Below are positions 26,278 to 34,919 of a DNA stretch of 36,267 nt, piece after piece. The stretch is from Cytophagaceae bacterium (lineage in GTDB: Bacteria > Bacteroidota > Bacteroidia > Bacteroidales > Marinilabiliaceae). The stretch spans positions 1-36,267 of the forward strand of contig JAITVO010000246.1 in NCBI GenBank assembly GCA_031285765.1. The letters run 5' to 3'. The position numbers were made by a program, and so were the translations under genes. A model generated the notes under the pieces. The model saw only the letters and a list, made by a program, of their open reading frames with translations, ran no database searches and had not been told where the DNA came from. Every line of letters begins with the position of its first letter. Position 1 is the stretch's first letter.

Positions 26278-26430
26278 ATAACACTTGTTACATGGCGTCT
26301 TTTTATAATGCTATTGGGTGTTGTTTTTTTTACATAACTTCTTAGATTAGACCGGTTCGTAAAATGTAACAAAGGTTATCCATCAAGTTAATTTTGGCTA
26401 AAGCCGACACACCTTACATACTCCATTAAC

Positions 26431-26556
26431 TATACTCAAACAGAATTGATTTGCGAATAAAAGCAACAAGGGGATTAATCCCCTTGTCAATAAATAAAAC
26501 TGAACAGTTAAAACTGGAATTCTCTGTTATTTGCAAACCATTTTTGTTTGAGTATA
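26431..26556 (+). repeat. palindromic MITE-like repeat, family 1, copy 4
   Basis: A 126-bp copy with ends TATACTCAAACA and TGTTTGAGTATA and the core palindrome at 26467-26486. It is almost identical to copy 1 in the opposite orientation. About 35 bp upstream (26393-26405) is TTTTGGCTAAAGCC, also found in the element at 29709-29912. Confidence 0.9.
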
Positions 26557-26761
26557 AAAACAACGGTAATGAAATAAGATGCCTCAATCCTCTCCGTCGG
26601 CTGAAGCCCAAATCACTATTCCTATCTTCCGAAGATGCCCATTTAACTAATCAATCAATTGTAGCTACACGCCCACAAGTTTTTGCAGGCGTTTTTATTT
26701 AAGTAAGCGATGCTACACAACAGATATTTTTTAACAGCAAACTCATTCCATTCAAAAGAAA

Positions 26762-27183
26762 AATATTTCCTACAAAGGAAGTTTTTTTTCCTACAAAGGA
26801 AATATTATTTTCTATAAGCCAAATATGTTTTTCTATAATCGAATTATGTTTTTATACAAATGAAATATGTTTTTCTACAAACGAAGCATGCTTTTCTATA
26901 AATGAAATATGTTTTTATATAAGCAAAGTATGTTTTTATACAAATGAAATATTTTTTTCTACAAACGAAGTGCGTTTTTCTATAAATGAAGTATGTTTTT
27001 CTATAAATGAAATATGTTTTTCTATAAATGAAATATGTTTTTCTATAAATGAAATATGTTTTTCTATAAGCGAAATATGTTTTTCTATAAATGAAATATG
27101 TTTTTCTATAAGCGAAGTATGTTTTTCTACAAATAAAATATTCTTTTCTACAAAATAAATATTCTTTTTTACAAAGTAAATGT
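26762..27183. repeat. 21-bp minisatellite
   Basis: About 20 tandem units of consensus TTTTTCTATAAATGAAATAT plus G, best conserved at 26980-27120 and decaying towards both ends (26770-26860 has TTTCCTACAAAGGAAA-like units). Because 21 is a multiple of three, one frame stays open for 84 codons on the minus strand (heptad ISFIEKH) and another for 62 codons on the plus strand (FSINEIC). I annotate it as a repeat rather than a gene, because the minus frame has no visible start signal and contains stops in the outer units. Confidence 0.85.
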
Positions 27184-27230
27184 GTTCCATTTAATACACT
27201 GATTGAAATGGATGAATATAATGCCGCTGT

Positions 27231-27292
27231 GTAACATCAATAAGTAAGTGTGCGAGCGAGAGTAATTAATCCATATTATTTATTGATGTTAC
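27231..27292. other. 13-bp stem inverted repeat
   Basis: GTAACATCAATAA (27231-27243) and its exact complement (27280-27292) enclose 36 nt. No T run or gene is attached. It may be a small palindromic repeat or part of the pnp 3' region. Confidence 0.5.
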
Positions 27293-27357
27293 GCATTCCG
27301 ATAGGAAATAGAGTTCGGCATTAGCCAATGTATCGCTTGGTAGCGAAGCAATCGTAC

Positions 27358-27392
27358 CAAAAAGTGCAGCATCCTGTTAAGGATGCTGCACT
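27358..27392 (-). terminator. rho-independent terminator downstream of pnp (-)
   Basis: AGTGCAGCATCC pairs perfectly with GGATGCTGCACT (12-bp stem, 6-nt loop) and, on the minus strand, is followed by TTTTT. It lies about 125 bp after the pnp stop. Confidence 0.75.
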
Positions 27393-27517
27393 AATAGGAT
27401 ATCCGATTTTCGCACATTGCATTTTCAACCAAGCGACAATCCTTAGCAGGATTTAGACAATCAAAAATAATATGAATTAATTTTGATCACTTACTTAATA
27501 CTCCCTTTTTGGTATTT

Positions 27518-29647
27518 CTACTTTTTTTCAGGCTTCGGCAGCAACACTTTGCGCGACAGTTTAAGTTTGCCTGTGCGGGAGTCGATTTCCAGCAACTGAA
27601 CATCAATAACATCGCCTTCTTTTAACACGTCTTCCACTTTTTCGATACGACGGTGGTCGATTTCGGAAACGTGGAGCAAGCCGTCTTTGCCGGGCAGTAT
27701 TTCGATGAATGCGCCAAAGGGCATAATCGATTTTACTTTGCCTGTGTAAACTTTGCCTACTTCGGGAATGGCAACAATGGCGTTGATGCGTTCGAGCGCC
27801 TTGTCAATTGACTCTTTGTTGTCAGCCGAAATATCCACAATGCCATAATTTCCTTCTTCGGTGATAGCAATAACGGTGCCCGATGTACTCTGTATGTCCT
27901 GAATAATTTTTCCGCCTGGTCCGATTACTGCGCCAATCATCTCTTTCGGGATGCGAATAGTTACAATTCGCGGAGCGTGCGGCTTGTAGTCTTCGCGCGG
28001 CTCGGCAAGTGTTTCGAGTATTTTTCCAAGAATGTGCATACGCCCCTCTTTAGCTTGGTTCAATGCCTTTTCGAGGATTTCGTACGAAAGTCCGTCCACT
28101 TTGATGTCCATTTGAGTAGCCGTAATTCCGTTTACAGTGCCAGTTACCTTAAAGTCCATGTCGCCAAGATGGTCTTCGTCGCCAAGAATATCGGAAAGCA
28201 CAACGTATTGACCTGTTTTGGTATCGCTAATCAAACCCATTGCGATTCCCGAAACGGGACGCTTGATTTTGATACCCGAATCCATCAGCGCAAGCGTACC
28301 TGCGCAAACAGTTGCCATCGACGACGAGCCGTTCGATTCCAAAATATCGGAAACGACACGTACAACGTAAGGATTTTCGTCGGGCATCATGGGTTTGAGT
28401 GCTCTAAGGGCAAGGTTTCCGTGTCCGATTTCGCGACGACCCGTGCCGCGATACGGACGCGCTTCGCCTGTCGAAAACGGCGGGAAATTATAATGAAGCA
28501 AAAAGCGGTCGAAACTTTTATTCAATACATCGTCAATCATTTTTTCGTCCAACTTTGTACCCAGCGTAACGGTGGTGAGCGATTGCGTTTCGCCGCGTGT
28601 AAAAATTGCCGAACCGTGAGCTCCCGGTAAATAATCTACTTCGCACCAAATTGGGCGGATTTCGTTCATCTTTCTGCCGTCGAGGCGGATGCCATCGTCG
28701 AGCATCAGTCGTCGAACTGCTTCTTTTTCTACGTCGTGATAATATTTGTTAATCAGTTCGGTTGGAATCTCGTTCTCTTCAACGCTTTCGTAGTTGGTTG
28801 CCACAAACTCGTCCTTTATGGCTTTAAACGAATCGGAACGCTCGTGTTTGTTGGCATTTCCTTTGGCGGCAACAGCATACACCTTGTCGTAAGTTTCTTT
28901 CCACACCTTTTCGCGAAGTTCTTCGTCGTTTTCTTCGTGGCAATATTCGCGTTTTACGGTTTTACCAACCAACTCGGCAAGTTCCAACTGAATTTTACAA
29001 TGACTCTTGATGGCTTCGTGAGCAACCTTCATGGCTTCGAGCAGTTCGGCTTCCGAAACTTCGTTCATTTCGCCTTCAACCATCATAATATTATCGTACG
29101 ATGCGCCCACCATAATGTCCAAATCGGCAGTTTTGAGTTCCGAAAGCGTGGGATTTACAACGAATTTGCCGTTGATGCGGGCAACTCGAACTTCGGAAAT
29201 AGGTCCGTTAAACGGAATGTCGGAAACAGCCAGCGCAGCACTTGCTGCAAGCCCAGCCAGCGCATCGGGCGTACTCTCTTTATCGGCAGAAATCAGGTTG
29301 ATATTCACAAAAACTTCTGCATGAAAATCGTCGGGAAACAGCGGACGCAAAGCTCTATCCACTAATCGCGAAACCAGAATTTCGTAGTCCGACGGCTTTG
29401 CTTCTCTCTTTTGGAAACCTCCGGGGAATCGTCCCGCAGCAGCATATTTTTCTTTGTACTCGACCGATAGCGGCATAAAATCGGTTCCGGGCTTTGCTTC
29501 CTGCGCCGCCACAACGGTAGCAAGCAGATAGGTGTTACCCATGCGTACCACCACTGAGCCATCAGCCTGTTTTGCAAGTTTGCCTGTTTCGATTACGATT
29601 GACCTTCCATCGCCGAGGTCAATTACTTTTTCAATTGGTTTAATCAT
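27518..29647 (-). CDS. pnp: polyribonucleotide nucleotidyltransferase (PNPase)
   Basis: This 709-aa phosphorolytic 3'-to-5' exoribonuclease of mRNA decay also acts in reverse as an RNA polymerase. Two RNase PH domains (about 10-230 and 315-550) are separated by the helical domain. The second contains [23 protein letters not shown] and the metal-binding region with [23 protein letters not shown] domain (about 563-620, [21 protein letters not shown]) and an S1 domain (about 628-700, [20 protein letters not shown]) bind RNA. The length is normal for the family. The -7 box TACCTTTG on the minus strand is at 29673-29680 and a terminator lies at 27358-27392. In many bacteria pnp follows rpsO; here it stands alone. 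Confidence 0.98.
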   Translation of the reverse strand: MIKPIEKVIDLGDGRSIVIETGKLAKQADGSVVVRMGNTYLLATVVAAQEAKPGTDFMPLSVEYKEKYAAAGRFPGGFQKREAKPSDYEILVSRLVDRALRPLFPDDFHAEVFVNINLISADKESTPDALAGLAASAALAVSDIPFNGPISEVRVARINGKFVVNPTLSELKTADLDIMVGASYDNIMMVEGEMNEVSEAELLEAMKVAHEAIKSHCKIQLELAELVGKTVKREYCHEENDEELREKVWKETYDKVYAVAAKGNANKHERSDSFKAIKDEFVATNYESVEENEIPTELINKYYHDVEKEAVRRLMLDDGIRLDGRKMNEIRPIWCEVDYLPGAHGSAIFTRGETQSLTTVTLGTKLDEKMIDDVLNKSFDRFLLHYNFPPFSTGEARPYRGTGRREIGHGNLALRALKPMMPDENPYVVRVVSDILESNGSSSMATVCAGTLALMDSGIKIKRPVSGIAMGLISDTKTGQYVVLSDILGDEDHLGDMDFKVTGTVNGITATQMDIKVDGLSYEILEKALNQAKEGRMHILGKILETLAEPREDYKPHAPRIVTIRIPKEMIGAVIGPGGKIIQDIQSTSGTVIAITEEGNYGIVDISADNKESIDKALERINAIVAIPEVGKVYTGKVKSIMPFGAFIEILPGKDGLLHVSEIDHRRIEKVEDVLKEGDVIDVQLLEIDSRTGKLKLSRKVLLPKPEKK

Positions 29648-29672
29648 AATTTATACTTCTTTTATTCGGGTG

Positions 29673-29680
29673 CAAAGGTA
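29673..29680 (-). promoter_or_regulatory. -7 promoter box of pnp
   Basis: TACCTTTG on the minus strand, 26 bp before the ATG, fits TAnnTTTG. The -33 element is not clear. Confidence 0.6.
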
Positions 29681-29708
29681 TATAATATTTCTAACATTTT
29701 TAATTGCT

Positions 29709-29912
29709 TAGATTGATGTTTTTTTGTTGGGGGAATAATTGCACTTCTTCGGGAAAAAATTGGGGCTAAAGCCCTGGTAAAAGGGTTGGCTATCCTGTCT
29801 GCCGGTTAAAACCAACCGACAGTAATGAAACTCTCTCACTGAATAGAGAAAGGTTTCATTGTCGACGGATGAAAGATGTGTAATTAACAGCTTTAGCCAA
29901 AACATCAATCTA
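29709..29912. repeat. 204-bp element with 14-bp perfect terminal inverted repeats
   Basis: TAGATTGATGTTTT (29709-29722) is exactly repeated in inverse at 29899-29912. Inner parts also pair: GGGGCTAAAGCC near 29762 with AGCTTTAGCC near 29890, CTGTC/GGTT with AACC/GACAG around 29797-29822, and AATGAAAC with GTTTCATT around 29825-29860. It has no coding capacity. It looks like a dispersed structured repeat, inserted upstream of pnp. Confidence 0.7.
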
Positions 29913-29932
29913 TTTCCCAAAGATGTTTAAAA

Positions 29933-29971
29933 TAAAAAAGGCAATCTTCATTGTGAAAGTTGCCTTTTTTG
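29933..29971 (-). terminator. terminator of tRNA-Pro (-)
   Basis: AAAAAGGCAA and TTGCCTTTTT form a 10-bp stem with inner pairing (CTTCA/TGAAG), placed directly after the tRNA on the minus strand. Confidence 0.75.
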
Positions 29972-30045
29972 TCGGGGTGGCGGGATTCGAACCCACGGCC
30001 TCCACGTCCCGAACGTGGCGCGCTACCTGACTGCGCTACACCCCG
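29972..30045 (-). tRNA. tRNA-Pro (anticodon CGG)
   Basis: The 74-nt minus-strand sequence starts CGGGGTGTAGCGCAGTCAGG. The acceptor pairs are 30039-30045 with 29973-29979. The anticodon arm CCACG-TTCGGGA-CGTGG gives anticodon CGG, and the T arm has GGTTCGAATCC. CCA is not encoded. Confidence 0.95.
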
Positions 30046-30056
30046 AATCGCCGACG

Positions 30057-30085
30057 CAAAAGTATGAAAATATTTTTATTTGCAA
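30057..30085 (-). promoter_or_regulatory. promoter of tRNA-Pro
   Basis: On the minus strand TTG (30083-30085), an 18-bp spacer and TACTTTTG (30057-30064), just before the tRNA. Confidence 0.65.
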
Positions 30086-30196
30086 CAATTATTTGCGACG
30101 AATATTTGAAATAATTTCTAATTGACTAAATATCACCACAAAAAAATCAGTGTGTTAAAAATGTTTTGGATAATATGATAATGGTGTAGAATCTTG

Positions 30197-30204
30197 TAAT
30201 TTTG
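30197..30204 (+). promoter_or_regulatory. candidate -7 box of the DUF5684 gene
   Basis: TAATTTTG matches TAnnTTTG, 38 bp before the ATG at 30243. No TTTG is found at normal spacing. Confidence 0.4.
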
Positions 30205-30242
30205 CAGCCATTTTTAAAACTGTTCGTTAATACAAAAATGTT

Positions 30243-30635
30243 ATGGAAATTGTTTTGTATGCCTTATTACTCTTTCTGTTTGCTGTTTACATGATAGCTT
30301 CCGTATGGAGGATTTACAGCAAAGCCAATCAGCCCGGATGGGCTGCCATTATTCCCATTTATCAAGTTATTATTCTGTTGCGAATTGTTGAACGTCCTTG
30401 GTGGTGGATTTTTCTTTTCTGTATTCCGATAGCCAACATTGTTTTTGTGGTTATTGTAGTACACCGTTTGTCAAAAAGTTTTGGGAGAGGCGTCGGATTT
30501 ACGCTGGGGCTTCTTTTTCTCCCCTTTATCTTTTTTCCGTTGCTTGCGTTTGGCGATTTTTTGTTCAAAGGATTTGACAATAACCAGAATTTTGTTTGCA
30601 CCGGGCATAATGATATTCTTTTAACAGACATATAA
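30243..30635 (+). CDS. small membrane protein, DUF5684-like
   Basis: This 130-aa protein has three to four transmembrane helices: residues 3-19 (IVLYALLLFLFAVYMIA), about 33-47, about 53-75 (WWWIFLFCIPIANIVFVVIVV) and about 87-108. The signature YSKANQPGWAAIIPIYQ between helices 1 and 2 is typical of DUF5684, a small inner-membrane domain of unknown function sometimes found next to signal peptidases. The last 20 residues (DNNQNFVCTGHNDILLTDI) are polar and less family-like, so the C terminus may have been altered; an IS relic lies just downstream. Confidence 0.75.
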   Translation: MEIVLYALLLFLFAVYMIASVWRIYSKANQPGWAAIIPIYQVIILLRIVERPWWWIFLFCIPIANIVFVVIVVHRLSKSFGRGVGFTLGLLFLPFIFFPLLAFGDFLFKGFDNNQNFVCTGHNDILLTDI

Positions 30636-30692
30636 TGACCGTTCAGAGTGAAAGCATCACGTTTTATCATGGTTACATATCTGGATTATGGT

Positions 30693-31110
30693 TTAGTTGC
30701 TATGTTGATTTTCAACACTAAACTGAATGGATGGCTTTTTATCGGAAAATGAGTAAGCGCCAAGGGCAGCAATCAAATTCATGTCAAAGTTGTAAAGTAA
30801 GCGATGTCGCAAATGCTCTACGCCGTAAATAATTTTTTTAGTCGATCATTAATTGTCTCAATAAAAGGGCATTTTTGCAATATAATTCGATCATGAAAAT
30901 GTATTAATTTATTTTTCAAATTGCTTGTTATGCCTGTTACAAGGAGAACTCCATCATTGCAAAGCAATTCAAAAAGCGGCTTTGGGATATATACACGGGC
31001 GGCAAAACGATGTCCAAGCAGATTTTTTGTCAGTGTCTTAGTAACATTCAGATTGCGGTCGTCCACATTTCCTTGTGTCAGACTAAAACGAGAGGATTTC
31101 GCCCTTAGTA
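30693..31110 (-). pseudogene. relic of an IS982-type transposase (C-terminal part)
   Basis: On the minus strand LTQGNVDDRNLNVTKTLTKN, then KPLFELLCNDGVLLVTGIT, SNLKNKLIHFHDRIILQK and CPFIETINDRLKK match the C-terminal half of IS982-family DDE transposases as I remember them. The frame breaks at a run of seven A (30833-30839); adding one A restores IIYGVEHLRHRLLYNFDMNL and IAALGAYSFSDKKPSI, the typical end, up to a TAA at 30693-30695. The N-terminal half is absent and no inverted repeats are visible, so this is an old immobile remnant. Confidence 0.7.
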
Positions 31111-31389
31111 AACAATTTTTTGAAAGTACACAGCTGGGAGGCTATAATCACATTGGAAGCATACTTCAAAAGGGAAACGAATTGATAATTTATTCAAAAA
31201 AAACAGCAAATAAATCAATCCGAAAAATATTCACGCTTTCTGCCAATGTGTGTAGTAAAATACTTTTTTTTGTGATATCGAAAGATTTCATTTATCTTTA
31301 AATCCGTAAACGAAAGCATTTCTGGCTGTTTCATAGTGCATAATATATTGAGAAAATGATTGTTGCTGTGTTATTAATGTTTGTTATCA
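31111..31389. other. intergenic DNA with no recognised feature
   Basis: Between the transposase relic and the thioesterase gene I see no gene, hairpin terminator or good promoter. The left part may be further decayed IS sequence. Confidence 0.3.
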
Positions 31390-31785
31390 ATGAAAATAAT
31401 TCAAATAGAAGAAGGTATAAGACTGACGCTTGAGAAAAGAGTTGAAGAAAAAGAACTCGCGGCTGATATGGAAACTTCAGATGTACCGGTATTATCCACT
31501 TCGGCTTTAATATCTTTTCTTGAAAAGGCTGTTACAAAACTGATTGATCCCTACCTTCCCGAATGTTCTGTTGCGGTTAGCATCGAAATAAATATGCGGC
31601 ACTTAAAGCCTGTTGGGCTTAAAGAACTGATAAGATGTACCGTACATTTAAAATATGTGGAGAAAAACCGTCTGTTTTTTGATGTTGTCATACTCAATGA
31701 ATGTCATGAACAGGTTGCGATGGGGGCGCATTGCCGACAGATTGTCAATAAGGATGATTTTGTAAATTCAGTAAAAAAACATTAA
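31390..31785 (+). CDS. hotdog-fold thioesterase (FlK/fluoroacetyl-CoA thioesterase-like)
   Basis: The 131-aa protein starts at ATG 31390 (MKIIQIEEG); an in-frame TTG at 31381 is less likely. VPVLSTSALISFLEKAVTKLIDPYL matches the long central helix region of single-domain hotdog thioesterases, and VAVSIEINMRHLKPVGLKELI the first strands, with HEQVAMGAHCRQIVN at the end. Members hydrolyse acyl-CoA thioesters; in the FlK subgroup Thr, Glu and His form the active site. The substrate cannot be told from the sequence. The stop is 1 bp before the next ATG, so the two genes are coupled. Confidence 0.8.
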   Translation: MKIIQIEEGIRLTLEKRVEEKELAADMETSDVPVLSTSALISFLEKAVTKLIDPYLPECSVAVSIEINMRHLKPVGLKELIRCTVHLKYVEKNRLFFDVVILNECHEQVAMGAHCRQIVNKDDFVNSVKKH

Positions 31786-31786
31786 G

Positions 31787-32368
31787 ATGAGCACCGATTT
31801 CGATTTTTGGCTGACATGGATAATTATTCCCGTGCTGATATTTTTAGCGCGAGTTTCGGATGTTACACTCGGCACAATACGCATTGTTTTTGTTTCGAAG
31901 GGAATGAAAGCACTGGCGCCTATTCTCGGTTTTTTCGAAATCTTTATATGGCTGCTTGCGGTCAGCCGTATTTTCGAGAATCTCGACAAATGGCTTTATT
32001 ATGTTGCCTACGCAGCCGGCTTTGCAACAGGAAATTTTGTGGGACTGCTCATCGAAGAACGAATTGCTCTGGGATACATCAACATTAGAATTATCACTCA
32101 ATATTCGGGCGAGGCGCTTATCAAGCGATTATCGGAAGAAGGGTATGGGGTTACTTCGGTTGACGCCACTGGCTCAAAAGGAAAGGTAAACATCATTTAC
32201 TGTGTTCTTAAACGAAGTAATTACAAGCATGTGGCAACTTTAATTAAAGAATGTAATCCCAATGCGTTTTATACAATTGAGGATATTCGTTTTGCCAATA
32301 AGGGCGTTTTTCCTGTCAGACCAACTGTAGGGCATTACGGGAGAATATACTGGCGAAAAGGAAAATAA
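31787..32368 (+). CDS. DUF5698/DUF2179 membrane protein (UPF0316 family)
   Basis: This 193-aa protein has three transmembrane helices in the first 90 residues (TWIIIPVLIFLARVSDVTLGT, LAPILGFFEIFIWLLAVSRIF, WLYYVAYAAGFATGNFVGLLIEE). A cytoplasmic DUF2179 ferredoxin-like domain follows at about 98-175 (ALIKRLSEEGYGVTSVDATGSKG, FYTIEDIRFANKG). The RVSDVTLGTIRI stretch is the UPF0316 signature. Related DUF2179 domains bind cyclic di-AMP, and a sensing role here is inference. It is co-transcribed with the thioesterase. Confidence 0.88.
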   Translation: MSTDFDFWLTWIIIPVLIFLARVSDVTLGTIRIVFVSKGMKALAPILGFFEIFIWLLAVSRIFENLDKWLYYVAYAAGFATGNFVGLLIEERIALGYINIRIITQYSGEALIKRLSEEGYGVTSVDATGSKGKVNIIYCVLKRSNYKHVATLIKECNPNAFYTIEDIRFANKGVFPVRPTVGHYGRIYWRKGK

Positions 32369-32394
32369 TTTCAAAAAAAATGCGCGAAAAATTG

Positions 32395-32422
32395 TTTGTT
32401 CAATATAAACCTGTTATATTTG
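32395..32422 (+). promoter_or_regulatory. promoter of the structured RNA
   Basis: TATATTTG at 32415-32422 is a good -7 box. The -33 region has ATTG (32391-32394, 20-bp spacing) and TTTG (32395-32398, 16-bp spacing). Predicted transcription start about 32429. Confidence 0.65.
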
Positions 32423-32428
32423 TCGCCG

Positions 32429-32680
32429 CATACGAATTGTTAGGACAAATAAACCGCATCAACTGTCAGGGATTGTTAAACTCAACACTAACAACAAACT
32501 GAGAAAGCTGTCGGTTTCAAGGACAGGCCTCAACCCTTTCGGGATTATCTTTACGATACGGAGGATCTTCGCGAAGTCGATGCACTCAAACTCCTGTTTA
32601 ATCGGGGTTTAATCAGCCTCAGTTGGTGCGGATTTTACAAAAGAGGGTGAACACAATGTGATTCACTCTCTTTTATTTTT
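32429..32680 (+). ncRNA. structured non-coding RNA, candidate 6S RNA
   Basis: An approximately 250-nt stretch without an ORF has its own promoter (32415-32422) and terminator (32639-32680). The ends of the inner part form a 12-bp closing helix: CCGCATCAACTG (32454-32465) with CAGTTGGTGCGG (32620-32631), one G-U pair. Further in, GTTAAAC (32475-32481) pairs with GTTTAAT (32597-32603). Smaller hairpins are CTGTC/GACAG (about 32509-32526) and CTTCGCGAAG (32567-32576). A long helix interrupted by internal loops, in a free-standing gene of about 200 nt, resembles 6S RNA, which mimics an open promoter and binds RNA polymerase. I cannot align it to the 6S consensus by eye. tmRNA, RNase P and SRP RNA signatures are absent. 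Confidence 0.55.
32639..32680 (+). terminator. terminator of the structured RNA
   Basis: AAAAGAGGGTGAA (32639-32651) pairs with TTCACTCTCTTTT (32662-32674, one G-U). An inner CAC/GTG extends the stem, and TTTTATTTTT completes it. The remaining 32681-32885 shows no recognisable gene. Confidence 0.8.
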
Positions 32681-32885
32681 GACCGTATGAGGGTTGCCGT
32701 TGCTTTCAGCCCAATGTCGCCAATTTATACCAAACCGCTATCAAATAATACCGAGAAATTAATCCTTTTCAAGGCTGCTAAAAGTAAACACTACGCAACA
32801 TGAGTTATATAAAGCATGAGCTTTTGCGGTATCTCCTGCCAATGCAGAGGTGTTGAGCGCAATCAAAAACTCTTTTCGTTAAAGC

Positions 32886-34121
32886 CTATTTTTCCGACGA
32901 ATCGTAGTGTCGCCTCACAAGTACCCTGACAGGGTACCATGCAGCAATAAGTCCCATTGTTGAAACGGTGATGAATACGATGAAAATATCGAACCATTTT
33001 AAAACCACCGGATAAGCATTGACTACATAATTACCTTCGGCGCCAAAACTTACCAGCCCAAATGTTTGTTGCAGCCATATCAGCACAATGCCGAATACAA
33101 TGCCACAAACGGCACCCGCAAGCGAAATAAACCATCCTTCAATAATAAAAATGCGGTTGATTAATGTGCGGTCGGCGCCCATGCTCCGCAAAGTCTTTAT
33201 GCTTTCGCGCTTCTCGAATATTAGCAGCGACAAGGTGCCTATTACGTTAAATATGGCAATCATAATGATAAATGTGAGAATGAGGTAAGCTATCAATTTC
33301 TCAACTTTCATCATTTTAAAAAAGGTGTCGTGCTGTTCTTCCCTGTTTTGTATCCTGAAATTAGTTCCTAAAAACTCTGAAACGGCTTTCTGTACTTTGT
33401 CACTCAACGTGGCATTATTCAGTTTTATGCCAATCCAGTTAACCTCGCCGACTTGATAATCGAACAGTTGCTGTGCCTGCTGGATGCCTATGATAACGTA
33501 AGCGCCATCGTACTCAAGCTGATTAACCATGAAAAGTCCCGATGGTTGAAGATATTCGTTTCGGAACGATTGTGCAGGATTCGCCATATTGACATGTCCT
33601 GTGCGGTTAGGTGCAAAAACAGTGAGAGGCGTTACAAAGTTCAGTCGGATACCTAACTGGTCGGCTAAGGCGTAACCAATTACACCTTCGTTCAGATTGT
33701 TGAATCGGGTGCGAAATACGCCATCCACAATAATTGAGTCGATAGCCGAAACTGAATTGAACATGGAGTCGACGCCCAAAACCTGTCCCACACTTTGCCG
33801 TTTTCCGAACCGAAACAAAGCGTAGTCTTCAACTACTGTAGTGTAACTTTTTATTCCTTCGATGGCTGACAGTTTTTGTAAATCAATGTTGTCAAGGTTA
33901 ATGATTTTGCCTGTAACCGGTTCTATTTTAAGGTCGGGGTCGAAAGAACTGTACAGCGAACCCATCAGTCCGTGCAAGCCTCCAAATACCGAAAGCACTA
34001 CCAGCAATGCCAGCGCGCTTGTCATAACACAAATAACCGAAATCCATGAAATTATGTTAATGATATTCTGACTTTTTTTGGCGAACAAATATCGTATGGC
34101 AATGCGTATGGCAAGTTTCAT
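32886..34121 (-). CDS. FtsX/LolE-like ABC transporter permease
   Basis: This 411-aa inner-membrane protein has the MacB/LolCE layout. TM1 (about 19-47, IINIISWISVICVMTSALALLVVLSVFGG) is followed by a large periplasmic domain of about 220 residues (about 50-270) and three C-terminal helices forming the FtsX domain (about 277-300, 325-355 and 375-400), including FEKRESIKTLRSMGADRTLI. In the Lol system such permeases extract lipoproteins from the inner membrane for transfer to LolA. Bacteroidetes usually have a single LolE-type permease, and the ATPase LolD is encoded elsewhere. The many lipoproteins in this window would be clients. The gene is 9 bp downstream of the hypothetical gene 34131-34811 and probably co-transcribed with it. 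Confidence 0.88.
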   Translation of the reverse strand: MKLAIRIAIRYLFAKKSQNIINIISWISVICVMTSALALLVVLSVFGGLHGLMGSLYSSFDPDLKIEPVTGKIINLDNIDLQKLSAIEGIKSYTTVVEDYALFRFGKRQSVGQVLGVDSMFNSVSAIDSIIVDGVFRTRFNNLNEGVIGYALADQLGIRLNFVTPLTVFAPNRTGHVNMANPAQSFRNEYLQPSGLFMVNQLEYDGAYVIIGIQQAQQLFDYQVGEVNWIGIKLNNATLSDKVQKAVSEFLGTNFRIQNREEQHDTFFKMMKVEKLIAYLILTFIIMIAIFNVIGTLSLLIFEKRESIKTLRSMGADRTLINRIFIIEGWFISLAGAVCGIVFGIVLIWLQQTFGLVSFGAEGNYVVNAYPVVLKWFDIFIVFITVSTMGLIAAWYPVRVLVRRHYDSSEK

Positions 34122-34130
34122 AATTATATG

Positions 34131-34811
34131 TTATTGTGCCACATCGTCGGAATTAAAAACAAAGCCCAAACGCTTACCTGTACGCAGGCGCGACTGAACA
34201 ATTTCGTCGTTCATCTGCGCAAGCGAAATAATTTTCATATCGTCATAAGGTGGCACTAGCAGGTCAAATTCGAGCGAATAAAGCATTGCTGTTTCAATAA
34301 TGGTTGTCCAAATCTGCTTGTTGATCACAGATGTGCCAAAATTATTCAATCCCATAGACTGCTGCCGTTTGCCTTCGACAAAAAAGCAGCCTTCGTGGTT
34401 GAGAAATACACGCGCAACAAGATAGCCCAAATCGTTTTGCCGTCCGTAGCGAAACGAATCGGAAAGGAAATTGTAAATGTTGATTACGCCGCAATAGGTA
34501 CGCCGCACATCTTCTTTTGCGTAGGCCAGTTGCCACACTTTATGGTCGCGGTCGAAATGAAACGCATTGGTGTGCATGTAAAACACCAGCACGTCGCCTC
34601 CAGCTTTGAGCTTGGCAACATAACCGGTAACATCTTCGTATTCGAGGTTGACGCGATGGTCTATAAGTTCGGGATTAATAGTTTTGGGCAAACTTTTAAG
34701 CACCTCTTTGAGTTCGGCAAATGCTTTAACGGTTTTGTCGAAAACATTCTTTTTAAGAACGGCACGTGTTTTAAGCTGTTCAATAAATTGTTGTTGAAGC
34801 GTGGGTTCCAT
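34131..34811 (-). CDS. conserved hypothetical protein upstream of the LolE-like gene
   Basis: The 226-aa protein starts at Met 34811 (MEPTLQQQFIEQLK). The frame is open far upstream, but only because it runs antisense to rluB. There is no signal peptide or membrane helix. VLVFYMHTNAFHFDRDHKVW (about 91-110), YCGVINIYNFLSDSFRYGRQ and ARVFLNHEGCFFVEGKRQ suggest a compact alpha/beta protein. I have the impression of a Bacteroidales-wide family but know no function. A minus-strand promoter (TTTG, 18 bp, TACTTTCG at about 34842-34871) faces it, divergent from rluB. Confidence 0.75.
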   Translation of the reverse strand: MEPTLQQQFIEQLKTRAVLKKNVFDKTVKAFAELKEVLKSLPKTINPELIDHRVNLEYEDVTGYVAKLKAGGDVLVFYMHTNAFHFDRDHKVWQLAYAKEDVRRTYCGVINIYNFLSDSFRYGRQNDLGYLVARVFLNHEGCFFVEGKRQQSMGLNNFGTSVINKQIWTTIIETAMLYSLEFDLLVPPYDDMKIISLAQMNDEIVQSRLRTGKRLGFVFNSDDVAQ

Positions 34812-34841
34812 AAAATTTATGTTGAATAATTTGCTGCGAAA

Positions 34842-34871
34842 GTAAGCATTTTTTGTGGAAAACAAATATAA
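34842..34871 (-). promoter_or_regulatory. candidate promoter of the hypothetical/LolE-like pair
   Basis: On the minus strand TTTG, about 18 bp of spacer and TACTTTCG (one mismatch from TAnnTTTG), 31 bp before the start at 34811. Confidence 0.4.
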
Positions 34872-34919
34872 TAAATATTTTTTTGCACCTTTGCACCCTG
34901 AAATCAATTTGTTATAACT

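Noticed and set aside
26762-27183. CRISPR array
   Set aside because: Units are directly adjacent with no unique spacers, the period is 21 bp, and no cas genes are present.
26936-27190. 84-codon minus-strand ORF with ISFIEKH heptads
   Set aside because: It is the frame left open by a 21-bp tandem repeat. There is no visible promoter or start context, and in-frame stops appear as the array decays.
27231-27292. Integron attC site
   Set aside because: It has an inverted repeat with AAC and GTT, but the core consensus GTTRRRY is not met and no integron integrase or cassette array is seen.
27977-29365. Two long plus-strand ORFs (217 and 209 codons)
   Set aside because: Both lie antisense within pnp, whose domains are unmistakable.
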